This document shows positions 36,601 through 47,903 of a DNA stretch of 64,000 nucleotides, piece after piece. Both the position numbers and the translations under genes were made by a program. Each line of letters begins with the position of its first letter. The stretch's first letter is position 1. The notes below the pieces were generated by a model that was given only the letters and a program-made list of their open reading frames with translations, made no database searches and was not told the DNA's origin. Source of the DNA: Lunularia cruciata (Eukaryota; Streptophyta; Marchantiopsida; Lunulariales; Lunulariaceae); the NCBI GenBank assembly GCA_948567375.1, contig OX419762.1, positions 30,954,608 to 31,018,607 of the forward strand. Reading direction: 5' to 3'.

Positions 36601-36881
36601 AGTGTAAACGGAGGACTTACAAATGTATAGATTAAGCTTCATAGAATTCTTTTTGCATCCACATGATGTTCTTATCCCAATATTACATCAAGATACACTC
36701 ATGGTCTAAGAAAAAGACTCCTGGTCTAAGTTACCAGACTATGAGATATGAGATGAATACTGAGAATATATATTTTATTATATGGAATCTCAATCAATCA
36801 ATTGAGTATATCGTCATTGTTAAAATCAAGGCAATATTGCATCACCCTTGATCTACTTTCTTCTCTACCAAGTTCTATACC

Positions 36882-38157
36882 CTAAAATGACATTTCTGAA
36901 TCTATTTGAGTCTCTTCTATAAATCCACCATCGTCCTCTGACCAAAGGTCAGACCTATTGATTAAAAAATTATGTAAAAAAATACACACCAATACCCACT
37001 TTAACAAATAGGCATTTCTACTATTGTCTTTCAGTTGCACTCTTAGCTCACAAAGAGAATGCCATCTAGCTTTCTATACTCCTATACAATGCTCATTTAT
37101 CACTCTTGCCTTTGCTAAATATTTATTGAAGTCTTGCTTGTCCTCTGAGCGAGCCTGCTTGAAAGCAAGTACTAGGTGATGCATGGTTACATAACCCGAA
37201 TCACCTAAAAGGTACTCCTTTGCCTCAAAAGTGCAACACCTCCCTCTTTGGTTCAAATCATTCCATAGTGACAATTTTTTCAAACAAGTCATATCATGAC
37301 ATGAACCTGGCATTCCTACAAATAAAAAAAGGCCATACTTTTAGTAAACTAAACAAACAGGATCACCAATGCATTGCAAAAATACCTAACAAAATAACAC
37401 ATAACATAAACCATACCTCCGGAAAAATGTATAACTCTCCTTTTATCATCACAAATAACTTGGCCGTTTATAGAATATGAACCCTTGCGGCTGAAATATA
37501 TTTCCCTGTCCACAATTGATCGGGCTGCAAGAGGAAACAATGTTCCATCTACCAAACCAACACAATTGGGAAACCTTTCAGTGCAAAAATAGTGGATATC
37601 CTTTCCTTCTCCTTGAGTTTGGGCCAAGCAACTTGACTCCTCATCACATCTAATATGGCTGTCATAACTCTATCAGTAAAAGCAATTGTTGAACCAGCAC
37701 TAATGCCCCAAATATTTAAACCCCGTGCAACACAAGCTCCATTGCCGTGATGCCCAAATCTATCCACAGCTAGGGCAACTTGGATCCACATGGATGTTTG
37801 CTCTCTTCGGTACCTTTTCTCAAAAATTGGGTGAGTCTTAATCAAATCAACTAATGTTGAAAAGGAATCCCCATCCATTCTAGTAAGCTGGCAAAAGGCC
37901 TTAGTATCTAGATTTTTAAAATACTCCTTCACAAACTCTCTACTACAAGGGTAAGTAACACGGGGTTCCAAGTATTGATGAGTATGTGCATACTCCCATC
38001 CACTAATAAAACATTCTAGCATATCTAAATCTCCTCCTAATTCCTTGTCTTCATCTTCTAATCTTGGTAGTGATATCTCCAAATCTAACCAAATCATCCA
38101 TTGAATACATTTTCTAATATTTCTGGTTAGTTCTAAACGAGTGCTCCTTCTTGGCAT
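36882..38157 (-). pseudogene. PIF/Harbinger DDE transposase (DDE_Tnp_4 type)
   Basis: Start MPRRSTRLELTRNIRKC at 38157. The N-terminal part has YFKNLDTKAFCQLTRMDG and the helix-turn-helix region QVALAVDRFGHHGNG. The catalytic core keeps all three acidic residues: D in CVGLVDGTLFPLA, D in YLLGDSGYV, and E in ARVINEHCIGV. The C-terminus is ELRVQLKDNSRNAY then VLVCIFLHNFL. A 111-bp intron (37426-37316; GTATGG donor, TTTGTAG acceptor) joins HFSG to GMPGSCHDMT, as the family requires. Defects: a frameshift near 37600, just before CVGLVDGT, and an in-frame TAG near 37072 right after HCIGV. The enzyme would cut and paste the element; this copy is dead. Confidence 0.85.
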
Positions 38158-38960
38158 GACAAAACTCTATTTTTAATCACCACTGATAACTCCTTATCGA
38201 CAAAGGGGATCTCTCTTCTCCACAAAGGGCATCTTTCTTCTCTGCAAAGAGGAATCTCCCTCTCCCTGTGAAATTTCAACAAAGGGACATCTCTGTATGC
38301 ACAAAAAAACAATCTCATCAATTTCATTCTGTAACAAGAAAACAAATTCATGAATTTGATTTCATTACTCAAGGGGAAGAAAGGTATACATTTCATACTC
38401 GTACAAAAGAATTTTTTTTTAAAATAATAAAATCGAGAGTAACACTTCAAACAAAATCACTCCTCAATCTAACCTTCTCACGGGCTCGCACTCAAATCTT
38501 CCCACTCCAAACACATTCACTCCCCATTCCACCTTTGGCTATGGGTCTCTCAAATCTTCATGGAGTAGTCAATTTTTTTAGGCACTAAAATCTTTCCACT
38601 CATGCTCCCTCCAATCTTAGTTGGTAAAAGTTTGCCCAGTTGCCGCTTGTCATTTCATTTCCATGGGTGTTCTTGAACATCCCCGGATGCCCCGGATGCT
38701 CCTTTTGGTGGCTATCACTTTCACTCTAACCCTAAACAAAAACTTAATTAACCCTAATGTGCAATCAATGCACTACGGAGTGATAATGAAAAGTCCTTAT
38801 CCCTTATTTTCTACGAACCACCTCATACGGAGTGTGCTAATAATAAGGAACTTGGCCCCAACTCCGTAACATTACCATTTCTACCTCCGGGTCACACACG
38901 GTACCCATTTAGTCAACGCTTTGTAACAATCTATATGAAAAGTTTAGAAACTTCATAAAA

Positions 38961-38977
38961 CTATTTCTGAAACCCCC
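38961..38977 (-). repeat. Harbinger right terminal inverted repeat
   Basis: CTATTTCTGAAACCCCC, the exact inverse of 29860-29876. Confidence 0.85.
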
Positions 38978-38978
38978 T

Positions 38979-39515
38979 ATTGTGTGCAGAGCAAACCGTC
39001 ACAAGATGGTTCATGTGACTTAGTGTATATGATAGCAGTTGCTATCTAGTCAGCCTAGTAACAATAACCAGTCTAAGTTCTAGGCTCCTCGGGCAATCTA
39101 GCTCAACTTAAGTGCTGGGATCGTTTGTGATATAACTTATCATTGTAAATGCAATTGCGCTCTCACATTTTGAGAGTTCCACTCAAACTCCACACTAGTT
39201 TATTTTAATTTTATATATGGCACACATTCTGCTAGCATTGAAGCAGACTACAATAGGAAGCAGCATTGCTTTGCAATCAATTTCTCTGATTTGCTGAGAC
39301 ACCTTTAGATAGAGAAACTCCCAAAGTGAAATTTTCCTCAATTTTCCTACACATCACACTATACACTTGGAGCAACGTAAAGTACTACTTGACAAAGTGT
39401 GGCAACTTAAGAATGTACTGAAAATTAACTGCAATTGAAGAAGAAATTGCAAAGTAAGAAAGGCAAATTTACCTAACACCTACAAAACTAGAGACACACA
39501 ACTTTGGATCACCAT
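38979..39515. other. Region between Harbinger and the copia gag start
   Basis: Non-coding. By position it should include what is left of a copia 5' LTR and leader, but no partner LTR was found in the window, so its limits cannot be set. Confidence 0.35.
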
Positions 39516-40400
39516 GGCTACCACCACAAACCTACTAAACACCTCTACTTAGCAAAACTTTGATGGTATAGGATTTGGCAGTTTGCAACCACAAATTGCA
39601 AATAAACTGAGTATTGAAGGGCATTGAAGGATTGTAGATAATGATGAAGCAAAGCCAACCAAACACACAATAGTAGAGAAGGTTGTTGATATTACAGCCA
39701 TGGCAAATCTTACAGCCGCTATCCTTGCCGCTCAAGTCTAATTGACACCAAAGTATTAGTGATTGAAGCATGGACAAGAAAAGACAACATTGCCAAGGCC
39801 ACACTTTGGGATTGCTGTTCTCAAGAGATATGGCTCATGTTAAAAAATGAAGCATGTTAGCAATGATATGGGAGATCCTACATTCAACTTACGCATCCCA
39901 ATACATGGTAACTCAAATGCAACTAAGGGAGTGCTTTTTCAATTTGAAATGAAATCCAAAAAAAAATATAGCCCATGTCCACAATTTCAAAAATCAAATT
40001 AATACAGATGAGGAATGCTAGGTTGGATTTTATCTCTCAAGAAGAGATTATTCAGATGTTGAGAAGCATGCAAAGACAATACTCATAGTGTATTCAAACC
40101 CTTCAAAACCAAAAAGTCACCAATCTATAAGAAGTTATCACCTTCTTTTTTTGAGAGGAACTTGAGATGAAGCAGAGTAATTTTGAAGGAACTACCTTGT
40201 TCATGGCCAATGGGAAGAATCTGAAGTACTAAAAGAAATAGTGGGCAAGAAGTTGCTCAAATGACAAAGCTAAACAAAAGCTAGACCACAAAAGCCATGT
40301 CCAAAATGTAAATGTGGGTACCATTAGGCTTTTGATTGTAGGGTGCACCCACCAAAAAAGGAGGCTAATAATGCCAATGCAGATTTGAGAGAAGGATATT
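39516..40400 (+). pseudogene. Ty1/copia gag, decayed
   Basis: Starts MATTTNLLNTST, then NFDGIGFGSLQPQI, a typical copia gag opening ('F.G.NF..W...'). Further on, at 40280-40340, is a zinc-knuckle-like C-P-K-C-K-C-G-Y-H region with one codon now a stop, then FDCRVHPPKK. Many stops and frame changes are present. Gag packages the element RNA. Confidence 0.6.
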
Positions 40401-40559
40401 TGAACCAAAACCAAGGACAAAAGAGGAAGAGATGGAAAGAAAAACAACAAGAGGTTGTCCCTATATGTTATGTCTTTACAATGCACTTTGGTTAAGAACA
40501 TTCTACTTTGCAAAAAGACCTACACTTGAAACTCCAAAGGATGCAAGGTGGTAAGTTGA

Positions 40560-42450
40560 CATAGGGACATGCGTAGAAGGCAATTTGAGCACTACAACTT
40601 CTATCCAATAGATGGTCCAATAGATGGTCAAAATCTTTCTAGGTGATGAGACCTTACTAATTATCTATGGTTTTGGAAGTGTAAGGGTAAAACTCCCAAA
40701 TGGACATGAGATACAATTGAAAAATGTCCTTTAGATGCATGAACTCCACAAGAATCTATTAATGCCCAGATATGACTGTTGTGGTGGCAGGATATTGATA
40801 AACAATCAAAATTGCATCATCTACAATACAGATGATCAACTAATAGCAGAGTATATGCTACAAGATAAACTATATTTATTGGGAAATTCAATTGTGACTC
40901 AAATTATTGCTCTATCTACAAGCACTCAAAGACTATACAACAATAAAAAAGAACTATCAGCATGTCTACAACTATTGCAAAGTTACCTCACCCAATCCTC
41001 ATGATATATGGCGTGACGGCAACAAACCTTTTAAGGATAATCATTGAGCTAAAATCTGCCATTTGATGGCCCACTCACTTTTCTCTTGATGATTATGATT
41101 CCTAGATCTTTTGACTTTTGTCCTATAATCCATCTACTCCTACAATACTGATGGCTTATGTAAGCTTACCGGATTAGAAAAATATGGAGGAGTATAGAGG
41201 AAGAATGAACCAGAGCATCAAGGGAAAATGAAAAAGGCAGAAGATTGGTGTAATCAAATTAAGATCAATGCACTTCTTCCTATAAAAACTCCAATTCTCT
41301 CTCATTGAGCGGTCTTTTTGACTGCTAAGATGATCAATGATCCTCATCATCTCCAAGACCAAACCCTAGACAAGCTCATACACCAAGCATTAACTACTAC
41401 CAGGAGAATAGATTGCTACAAGTGACAAAAATTCCTCTCTAAGAGGAAAAAAAAATCAATATGGAGATAATTTTGCCAATGAGACTATTAATAATCTGAA
41501 AGATGGTCACATACAAGAGCATAGAAATCATAAGCACCTAGAAATTCCATATACCAATCAAGTTATATTCACTTTACCAATATTGCGTCAACTATCATGT
41601 TGATTGTCAAGAGACAATAATTCAAGGGTTACAAATGATTACCTTGTATCCAATGACACATGGCAAGTAGATCCCACCACAATTCTTGATCATGGGGACA
41701 TTGTTATTGCACTAAGCAATTTAATGTCCATCCATGGAAAATATGCTCATCTTTGGCACAAACTCCTTGGCCATATCAATACACATTGCCTTAAACAATT
41801 AACATACACTTGCTCTATGAGAGTCCTCAATCTAAAGAAGGTTCTTATACATACATGTACAACACGTTTACTTGGAAAGCATATATGAACAAAGTAACCC
41901 ATGATAGAAGCTTATCAAGCCATAAGACCTCTAAAATTGATTCATTCTAATCTTAGTGGTTTTTTTACACTCCTAATGTGATGGGCTATGAATATTTTTG
42001 CACATTCATCATATCTTACATTTTTTTATTCCATGCTCCATCAAGTATGATTTGAATTCACTTGCTAAGCATTCTCTCCCTCTATAATAGGGGAGAATGC
42101 CAATCTTTTAATTAGTTTGATGCTTAGCTAATCATCAAACTAAATAAAAGATTGGCATTCTCTACTCTCCGCTTAGCTAAGCATCAGACTAAATAAAAGG
42201 TTGGCATTCTCCGCTCTGATAGAGGAAGAGAATATTTAGCAAGTGAATTCAATTCATACTTGATGGAGCATGGAATGCAAAGACAACTTACAATTACCTA
42301 TACACCTTAGCAAAATGGAGTTGCTAATAAGAGAAAGAATTGCACTCTCTTCAATGCAACAAGAAGTATGCATTTTGAGGCAAAGTTGCCCAAGTCATAT
42401 TGAGAAGGGACAATAATATGTGCCACATATTTGTAGACTTGGTGCACTTC
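40560..42450 (+). pseudogene. Ty1/copia protease/GAG-pre-integrase/integrase region, decayed
   Basis: GAG-pre-integrase is seen at about 41740-41830: HLWHKLLGHINTHCLKQL. Integrase starts with RPLKLIHSNLSGFF and continues near 42210-42330 with LRSDRGREYLASEFNSYL then ITYTP and QNGVANKR, which fit the copia integrase core (SDRG.EY..., H.. TPQQNGVAERKN). A foldback (42031-42274) disrupts the core, and a solo LTR interrupts it at 42451. Confidence 0.7.
42031..42274. repeat. Foldback: inverted copy of integrase sequence
   Basis: The left arm 42031-42084 is the inverse of 42221-42274 with about four mismatches in 54 bp. The inner part also folds: the inverse of 'GAATGCCAATCTTTTAATTAG' in shorter form is found at about 42128-42160, and that unit is repeated once more near 42185-42212. 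The right arm is the genuine integrase codons; the left arm is an inverted copy. Confidence 0.85.
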
Positions 42451-43193
42451 TGTAATACCAATAGCTAGACATATCATCTAGAGTTGAAAATTGGCTTGGT
42501 AAGATTTGGAAGGATGTTATGTATGATGAGCTAGGTAGACTAGATATAGGTGTCACCAAAAGAGTACTTCTACTAATAGAGCAAGAGCCAAAAATAGCTT
42601 GAATTTGTAATACCAAAAGCTAGATATATTATCTAGAGGTGGTAATTGGCTTGGTAACATCTGGAAGGATGTTATGCATGATGTGCTAGGTAGTTCAGAT
42701 AGAGGTCACCAAAAGAGGACTTCTACTAACAAGGTAAGAGCCAAAAATAGCATGGAAACTTTAGAGCCAATTTTGGAGGCCTAAATAGATGAATTAGACC
42801 TAAAAATATGTAATTTCTCCCCCACTAGAGGAAAGGTTGGCCTTCCCTCCCCCAAGGTTTGTCTCATCAAGGTTTTCCAATGGTACCTCACCCACATGAT
42901 TTGGAGATTCTTTAGGAAGATTTCCTAAAGATTCCTTCCAATCAAAGATGGTTTGACCAACCAGATAGAATCAGAACCAACATGTCACCCATGCATGCAA
43001 CCAATCTAAGGGCAAAGATCTCTTACATGTCACTAATTCATGTATCCAATCCAAGGGTAGAACTTCCTTAGAGGAGTCCCCTTTGTTATATAATATAGTT
43101 AAGGTGCTTCTTTGGGGCATCGTAGGTTGAGTGTGAAATTGTGTGTTTCTTCTTTTGTGTTTCTCTTCAAGTCTCCTATCCTTGGAAGATTAC
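42451..43193 (+). repeat. Solo LTR, 743 bp, inside copia integrase
   Basis: Begins TGTAATACC and ends GGAAGATTACA, a short TG...CA inverted end. The flanks are ACTTC (left) and CCTTC (right), a 5-bp target duplication with one change. Copia coding sequence resumes right after it (NTIQKGKQSYELWMGRKP). Its first ~153 bp are duplicated in tandem (42451-42605 and 42606-42760). A relative lies at 1485-1720 in reverse. Confidence 0.75.
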
Positions 43194-43582
43194 ACCTTCA
43201 ATACAATTCAAAAGGGAAAACAATCCTATGAACTATGGATGGGTCGTAAACCTGACATATCATCTTTATGGATGTTTGGATCTTTCTATTTTTCACAAAT
43301 CCTAGAACCTCTCATAGGCAAACTTGACAAGAGGTCTTATGAGTGTATCCTATTGAGATATGACATTGAGAGCAAAGGCTATAGAGTTCAAAAAAAATCT
43401 GATGGCCATGTATTTGATTCTAGGGATGTGTCTTTAAGGATGAGTCTCTATACAATGAAGTTTCCTTTCCAATGCAATTGGTACACAATGAGGAGGAAAT
43501 TCAAAAATTTCTTTAGTGGAATATATGGAGTGTCTCAAAGACCCTCCCAAAGACCAAGTCCAAGCATTCAACAACTAGCTAA
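43194..43582 (+). pseudogene. Ty1/copia integrase C-terminal region, continued
   Basis: Reads YELWMGRKPDISSLWMFGS, GKLDKRSYECILLRYD, SKGYRVQKK..., FDSRDVSL. This is the standard copia stretch after the integrase core ('YE.W.G.KP..SHL.VFG ... KLD.RS..C.F.GY ... GYR'). It is cut by insertion of the 3.77-kb element at 43583. Confidence 0.8.
43578..43582 (+). repeat. 5-bp target-site duplication GCTAA, left
   Basis: GCTAA directly precedes the TGTGGTGCCC end and reappears right after the TTGTCACA end at 47356-47360. Confidence 0.8.
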
Positions 43583-43968
43583 TGTGGTGCCCACATTTTT
43601 TGTTTTTCTCAAAATAAAGGAGAAGAAGTGTATAGAGAAGTTGGATTGCGCCTGTATGGCCAAAGAAGGCAAAGAAAAGAGTCTTTGGGATGAAACCCGA
43701 AGTAAAGTGACTTTGGGTCATAAGGTGAAGTACTTGGAAATGCCCTGTCAGCATACAACCCAAAGTAAATTGTCTTCATATCGGGAGGAGCTCAACCCGA
43801 GGCAAAGATAGTCTAACAACCTTTTGTCGGGGTGAGAAATTCAAGAAGGGGCCATTTTAAAACTGGTGGCCCATACGTGCAAAGGTTGATTGACAGTGAC
43901 AGGTGCATGCCGGAGGTGTGATTTCTTGGTAGAAACTTGAAGCGACAAAAGAAGAAGAAGCGCAACTC

Positions 43969-43975
43969 TATAAAA
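43969..43975 (+). promoter_or_regulatory. TATA box of the 3.77-kb element
   Basis: CTCTATAAAAATTG is conserved in copy 2 (TATAAAA at 59017-59023) while its surroundings vary. It lies 165 bp upstream of the coding start at 44134. Confidence 0.6.
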
Positions 43976-44133
43976 ATTGAACTTGCAACGACAAAATGTT
44001 GAGTAATTTTCCTTTGCCGCTGAGAAGTCATCTTGCAGGTGATCGGGGAAAGGGAAATAGAGTTGGGATCGTGTTAGTGCGCAAGGGCAAAGTTGCGAGA
44101 GTGAAATCGAGAGAAAGTGAGAAGGTAGAAGAG

Positions 44134-46563
44134 ATGGGAAGAGGGAAGAAGAACTCCAAATTCGTAGTGAGAAATCATGCAATTTGGAGGTTAGATGTGA
44201 TAGCGAGGATCGAAGTCTTGAGCCGACTTTGGATCACCTTTTTGGCATGGAACTGGAATGTAAGTTTTCCAGGGCTCATGACAGAAATCATCAAGAGTAA
44301 GTGTCTCGATGGACCCAAGGAAGAGGGGAAGAGAGGAAATCCAGCTTGCTGGACGGAGTCAGATTGGAGACTTGTACTCGGGAAGGAAGCAGGCTCGGAG
44401 CAGGGGGCCACGTTCTTGGGGAAGGGAGAGATAGCCTAGGAAACTCAGGAGGTGAGAGATGCCTTCTCGTCAAAATGGACGAAGAATGGGTACAAGGTTG
44501 AGAGCTACAAAGACCTTGTGAAGAGAGGGATCATGAGTGCTTTGATGGCTATCTTGAAGCCAGAGAGAACCACTTATGTGATGAAACACCAAGCGGTGTT
44601 CTTCCATAAGTTGTTTGCAGGAGAACCAATCAATTGGGCAAGGTGTTTTCACGGGAGAACAAGGCAGATGGTGTGGAATTTGCGGGATAAGTCGCCTCTA
44701 CAATACATTGTACCGTTTGCAGCACACTTCTACCTTAGGCTCAACTTGTTGAACTTGGCGGAGCGGACTTGGATGGTGTCGCATTTCCATCCGGATGTTC
44801 GAAAGGAAGTCGATGTTGAGGAGCAGCAGTACATCTTGCAGATCAGGAGCACCGACGATTGCTATGCAAAGACAAGGAAGAACGTGAAGGTTGCAGTGAG
44901 TACCCCGACGAAGAAGAGAGGTCGGCAAGGTGAAGCCAAAGAAAGCTAGAAACCTCGGAAGATGCAGAGAAGTAACCCGAGGTGAAGTATGGTGGTGATT
45001 GAGTCAGAGGATGAAGACTCAGAAGGAGATGCCGAGCTCAAAACTGAAGACTCGGAACACGAGGAGGAGCCTGAGCTAAGATTGCAGAGTGGAGGTACGA
45101 GCAGCGAGAGTGATGAAGGTGGAGAGATGACATTGGCGCCAGCGGCTGAAGAATACAAAGAAGAAATGCAAGCCGAGTTGGAAGCCGAAGACAACATGCA
45201 GTTGGAAGACAAAGTAACTATGCCAGAGGAGAAGAAAATCGCAGTACATCAAGGAGTTTGCTTGAGACGTAAGGCAAAGTATGATGCAGGGCCAAGTAAA
45301 GTGAAGGAAGAGGTCGGAGAAAGCTTGGGAAGTGAGGCATCGATTCCGATACAAAGACTGTAGAGAAGAAGGCGAGTATCGGGAGAACACAAAGTGAGAA
45401 GAGAGACCACTCCGCGGGAGGAAGTAGTTGCCAGTAATGGAGTGGATTACCTATGAGAGATCATGTGCACATTGTTAGTGAAGTTGGAGCACAAGAAGAA
45501 GGAGATGCAATCGACTTGTCCAAAGGTAAAGACTGTATTGCAGGTATTGGCGAGATTAGAAGAAGAGAACTCGGAGTTGAAGAAGAGTGTAACCCGAGGT
45601 GAGGAGGAAAGGGAAGTACTGCGAGCGGAGGTAGTAGAGAGAAGTCAGGTAATTGAAGACCTGAAGAGGGAAGTGAGCTATCGAGAGGAGCTTGTGAAGA
45701 AAAGTGACATAGCAAGGGAGAGACAAGTAGCTAAATACGAGATCTTGAAGCAGCAATTTGCTGATTCAAGAGTAGAAGTTATCCATGCTATGGCGAGAGT
45801 AGCAGCAAAGGATCAAGAGCTCAATAGAGTGATGGAGAGTATGCAAGAGAAGAAGCAACTCTAGCAACGAGAGTTGGCGGCGCGATATAGAGAAGAAGAC
45901 CGATTACGAGAATTACTTCGTAATCAGGAGGAGAAGGTAGTTCAGAAGGAGAAGGAGACGATGAAAACCGAATTCAAGGAAGAATTGGTGATGTACAGAG
46001 AGGACTGGCTTGTAGATCGGGAACAAGAAAGGAAGACAAGATTGGAGCCGATAAAGGAAATTGTCCTCTAGATGAATGCCATGTTGAGTACAGAAGCCAG
46101 CATGCAAATTGAAGAGACAAGACTGCACAAGTTGAAGTTGTTGGTGCAGGAGACAAGGCGAAGACAAGCAAAAGACACTGAGATGAATGCCTTGTTGATC
46201 AAATTGAGAACTCGTGTAGATAGGAAGATATTAGAGGTAGAAGATAACATTTCAATTAGATTAGACTTAGTGAAAATAGAGCTAGAAAAACTTTGGAAAG
46301 ATGTTGAAGCAAAACCCAAAGTAGATAACATAAGAGTCCAAATGTCTTCGGAATTACCGATGGAGACAGTAGAGAAGAGTGGGTCGGGAGATAAGGAGTT
46401 AGATAGATTACCCACTAGTGGAATTTCAGATCAGGAAAGAGAATTGCTGGATCTGGTAGAAGAAGTAGGAGATCTGAAACCCGAGGAAAAAGTGATAGGA
46501 AGTAAAATTACTTCGGGTTTGGGTTTGAAAGCCAAGGAAGAAGTAGACATTGGATTGGAGTAG
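44134..46563 (+). pseudogene. ~809-codon protein of the 3.77-kb element: capsid-like region, acidic linker, coiled coil
   Basis: One uninterrupted reading frame apart from stop codons (e.g. 44437, 44947, 45361, 45454, 45862, 46069); no frameshift. Start MGRGKKNSKFVVRNHAIW. Residues ~60-270: NVSFPGLMTEIIKSKCLDG, MKHQAVFFHKLFAGEPINW, TRQMVWNLRDK, IVPFAAHFYLRLNLLNLAE, reminiscent of plant Transposase_32 or capsid-like regions. Then an acidic linker (ESEDEDSEGDAELKTEDSE) and a long coiled coil (EEENSELKKSVTRGEEERE to LRTRVDRKILEVEDN). It ends KAKEEVDIGLE. Copy 2 has sense codons where this one has stops, e.g. CGA for TGA at 45454 and TGG for TAG at 45862. I infer a structural protein, but the function is unknown. 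Confidence 0.65.
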
Positions 46564-47355
46564 TAACCAATTTGAGATTTGAAGAGGTAGGTATGAAGAG
46601 GTGCATTGTTATTTTGGATCTGCAGGTTAGAACAGTTGTTGTAGAACAATATAATTGTTAGAACTGTCGATTGCTTCACTATTTAAGAGTGGCATTCACA
46701 AAGAGATATTGTTCAGTGCTCATAATTTCTGAGAATAGATAAAGCAAAGTGCTGTGAAGTAGTGCTCGTCGCTTGAGCTTGATTCCAAGTATCAGCTTTG
46801 CAATTGTGTTTGTGAGTGGGTGAAGAAATTCGAAGTGCAAGTCAGTGTGCTTGTTGGATGTTGGATTCCACAGCCTTGATCTTCATTTTGTGTGTTTGAT
46901 CTTAAGTGAAGTGCAATCGAAGCAATGCCTTGACAAATCTGAGAGGAATTGTAGTGTTGGTAGTATTCTGCATTTGTGAGTGCAGTGCAAAGTTGATGTG
47001 AAGCAATTTTGATCAAGGAAGTTGTGCCTTCAGTGGAGGGGTGGAACACAATTCAGAGGCGAAGTCGTTTTGTAGTGAAGTGCCATTTTTGGGAGAGCCT
47101 GAATCATCACAATCAAGATTGTTTGGAAAGATTTTATGGAGTTGTGATTATGGAGTGCTAATTTGTGACAAGACTGCAAATCAGTGCTTGTTACTCTCTT
47201 CTGGGTGTGGTTTCTACCTAAGAGATTAAAGATGCAACCAAGAAGAACTACATTGTTACTTTGCTCTGTATTTGGACATTTCTGACTCGTATCTCTGCGG
47301 GAACAAACTTTACTTACCCGATTACCGCAAAAGTGATATTTTCCGGGTTGTCACA

Positions 47356-47660
47356 GCTAATTAGGTGGTAAGGCCACCTACAACAACAAGCGGTTCACAT
47401 CCCTCCCATGTGGTACCACTATATGTTTCTCAACAACCTACTCAATCTCCACATGTTAATGAAATGAGGACACACAATTGTACCACATCTCTTATTCCAG
47501 TATTTAGTTTTGTTCCAAATATGCCTACCTCACCTAATGAAATATCATAGACTAAACTTCCCCAACTTAATTATGACAAAGTTTACCAAGTAGGTCTTAA
47601 TAAGGACGATACAACAATTGTTCAAGGAGAAGACTTGCGTAGCCCCAAGAGGCTCTTTGA
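47356..47660 (+). pseudogene. Copia remnant after the insertion
   Basis: Resumes after GCTAA with VRPPTTTSGSHPSHVV-type Pro/Ser/Thr-rich codons and SPNEIS, resembling the spacer between copia integrase and RT. Near 47660 it passes into gypsy 3' sequence, so copia RT and RNase H are missing. Confidence 0.5.
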
Positions 47661-47903
47661 TGAATACTTAAGCATTGAGTCAATGCCTTATTCAGAGAAA
47701 CATGCCCTTTCTCCATGGTTATCTACGTCTCCAATCATGGAACATGTCTCTCCTCTTGCTATAAGATTGAAGGAGGTTGCTCAAAACAATTTAAGACATT
47801 TATAGCACCAAAGCTAGTTTGCTTGGACGTTGGAGTGGTAGTGTTGGCAATCATAGGTATTTGGTTAGTTACACGTGGACTACTTGTTGGTGGTCTGATT
47901 TCA
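47660..47903 (+). mobile_element. Ty3/gypsy 3' internal end, first junction
   Basis: Matches 51435-51671: GAGTCAATGC, 'AAACATGCCCTTTCTCCA', 'TCTCCAATCATGGAA', AGATTGAAGGA, leading into the LTR start TGTTAGGGC. All pol sequence that should precede it is absent. Confidence 0.7.

Larger units (their letters stand above)
29859..38978. mobile_element. 9.1-kb PIF/Harbinger DNA transposon
   Basis: The left terminal repeat AGGGGGTTTCAGAAATAG (29859-29876) is matched exactly by the reverse complement at 38961-38978. The bases outside are ATT on both sides, a 3-bp direct repeat; Harbinger elements normally make a 3-bp duplication, usually TWA. Inside are both proteins expected of the superfamily: a SANT/Myb-like ORF1 (30357-31627, +) and a DDE transposase (38157-36882, -), pointing toward each other. 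The middle (about 31650-36600) is foreign and carries a spliced gene of another kind. Both transposon genes are frameshifted, so this copy is not autonomous now. Confidence 0.85.
43583..47355 (+). mobile_element. 3.77-kb element with TG...CA ends, copy 1, no visible LTRs
   Basis: Limits come from comparison with the second copy (58632-62421) and from the exact GCTAA target duplication. Ends: TGTGGTGCCCACATTTTTTG and CCGGGTTGTCACA. Inside are a TATA box (TATAAAA, 43969-43975), one long coding frame (44134-46563) and ~790 bp of 3' non-coding sequence. I searched by eye for a direct repeat of the first 500 bp in the last 900 bp and found none. TG/CA ends and a 5-bp duplication are typical of integrase-made insertions, yet RT, integrase and LTRs are absent. 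It is presumably moved by another element's enzymes. Confidence 0.75.

Noticed and set aside
43583-47355. Calling the 3.77-kb element a LARD/TRIM or TR-GAG retrotransposon
   Set aside because: Those need terminal direct repeats, and none could be seen between the first ~500 and last ~900 bp of either copy.
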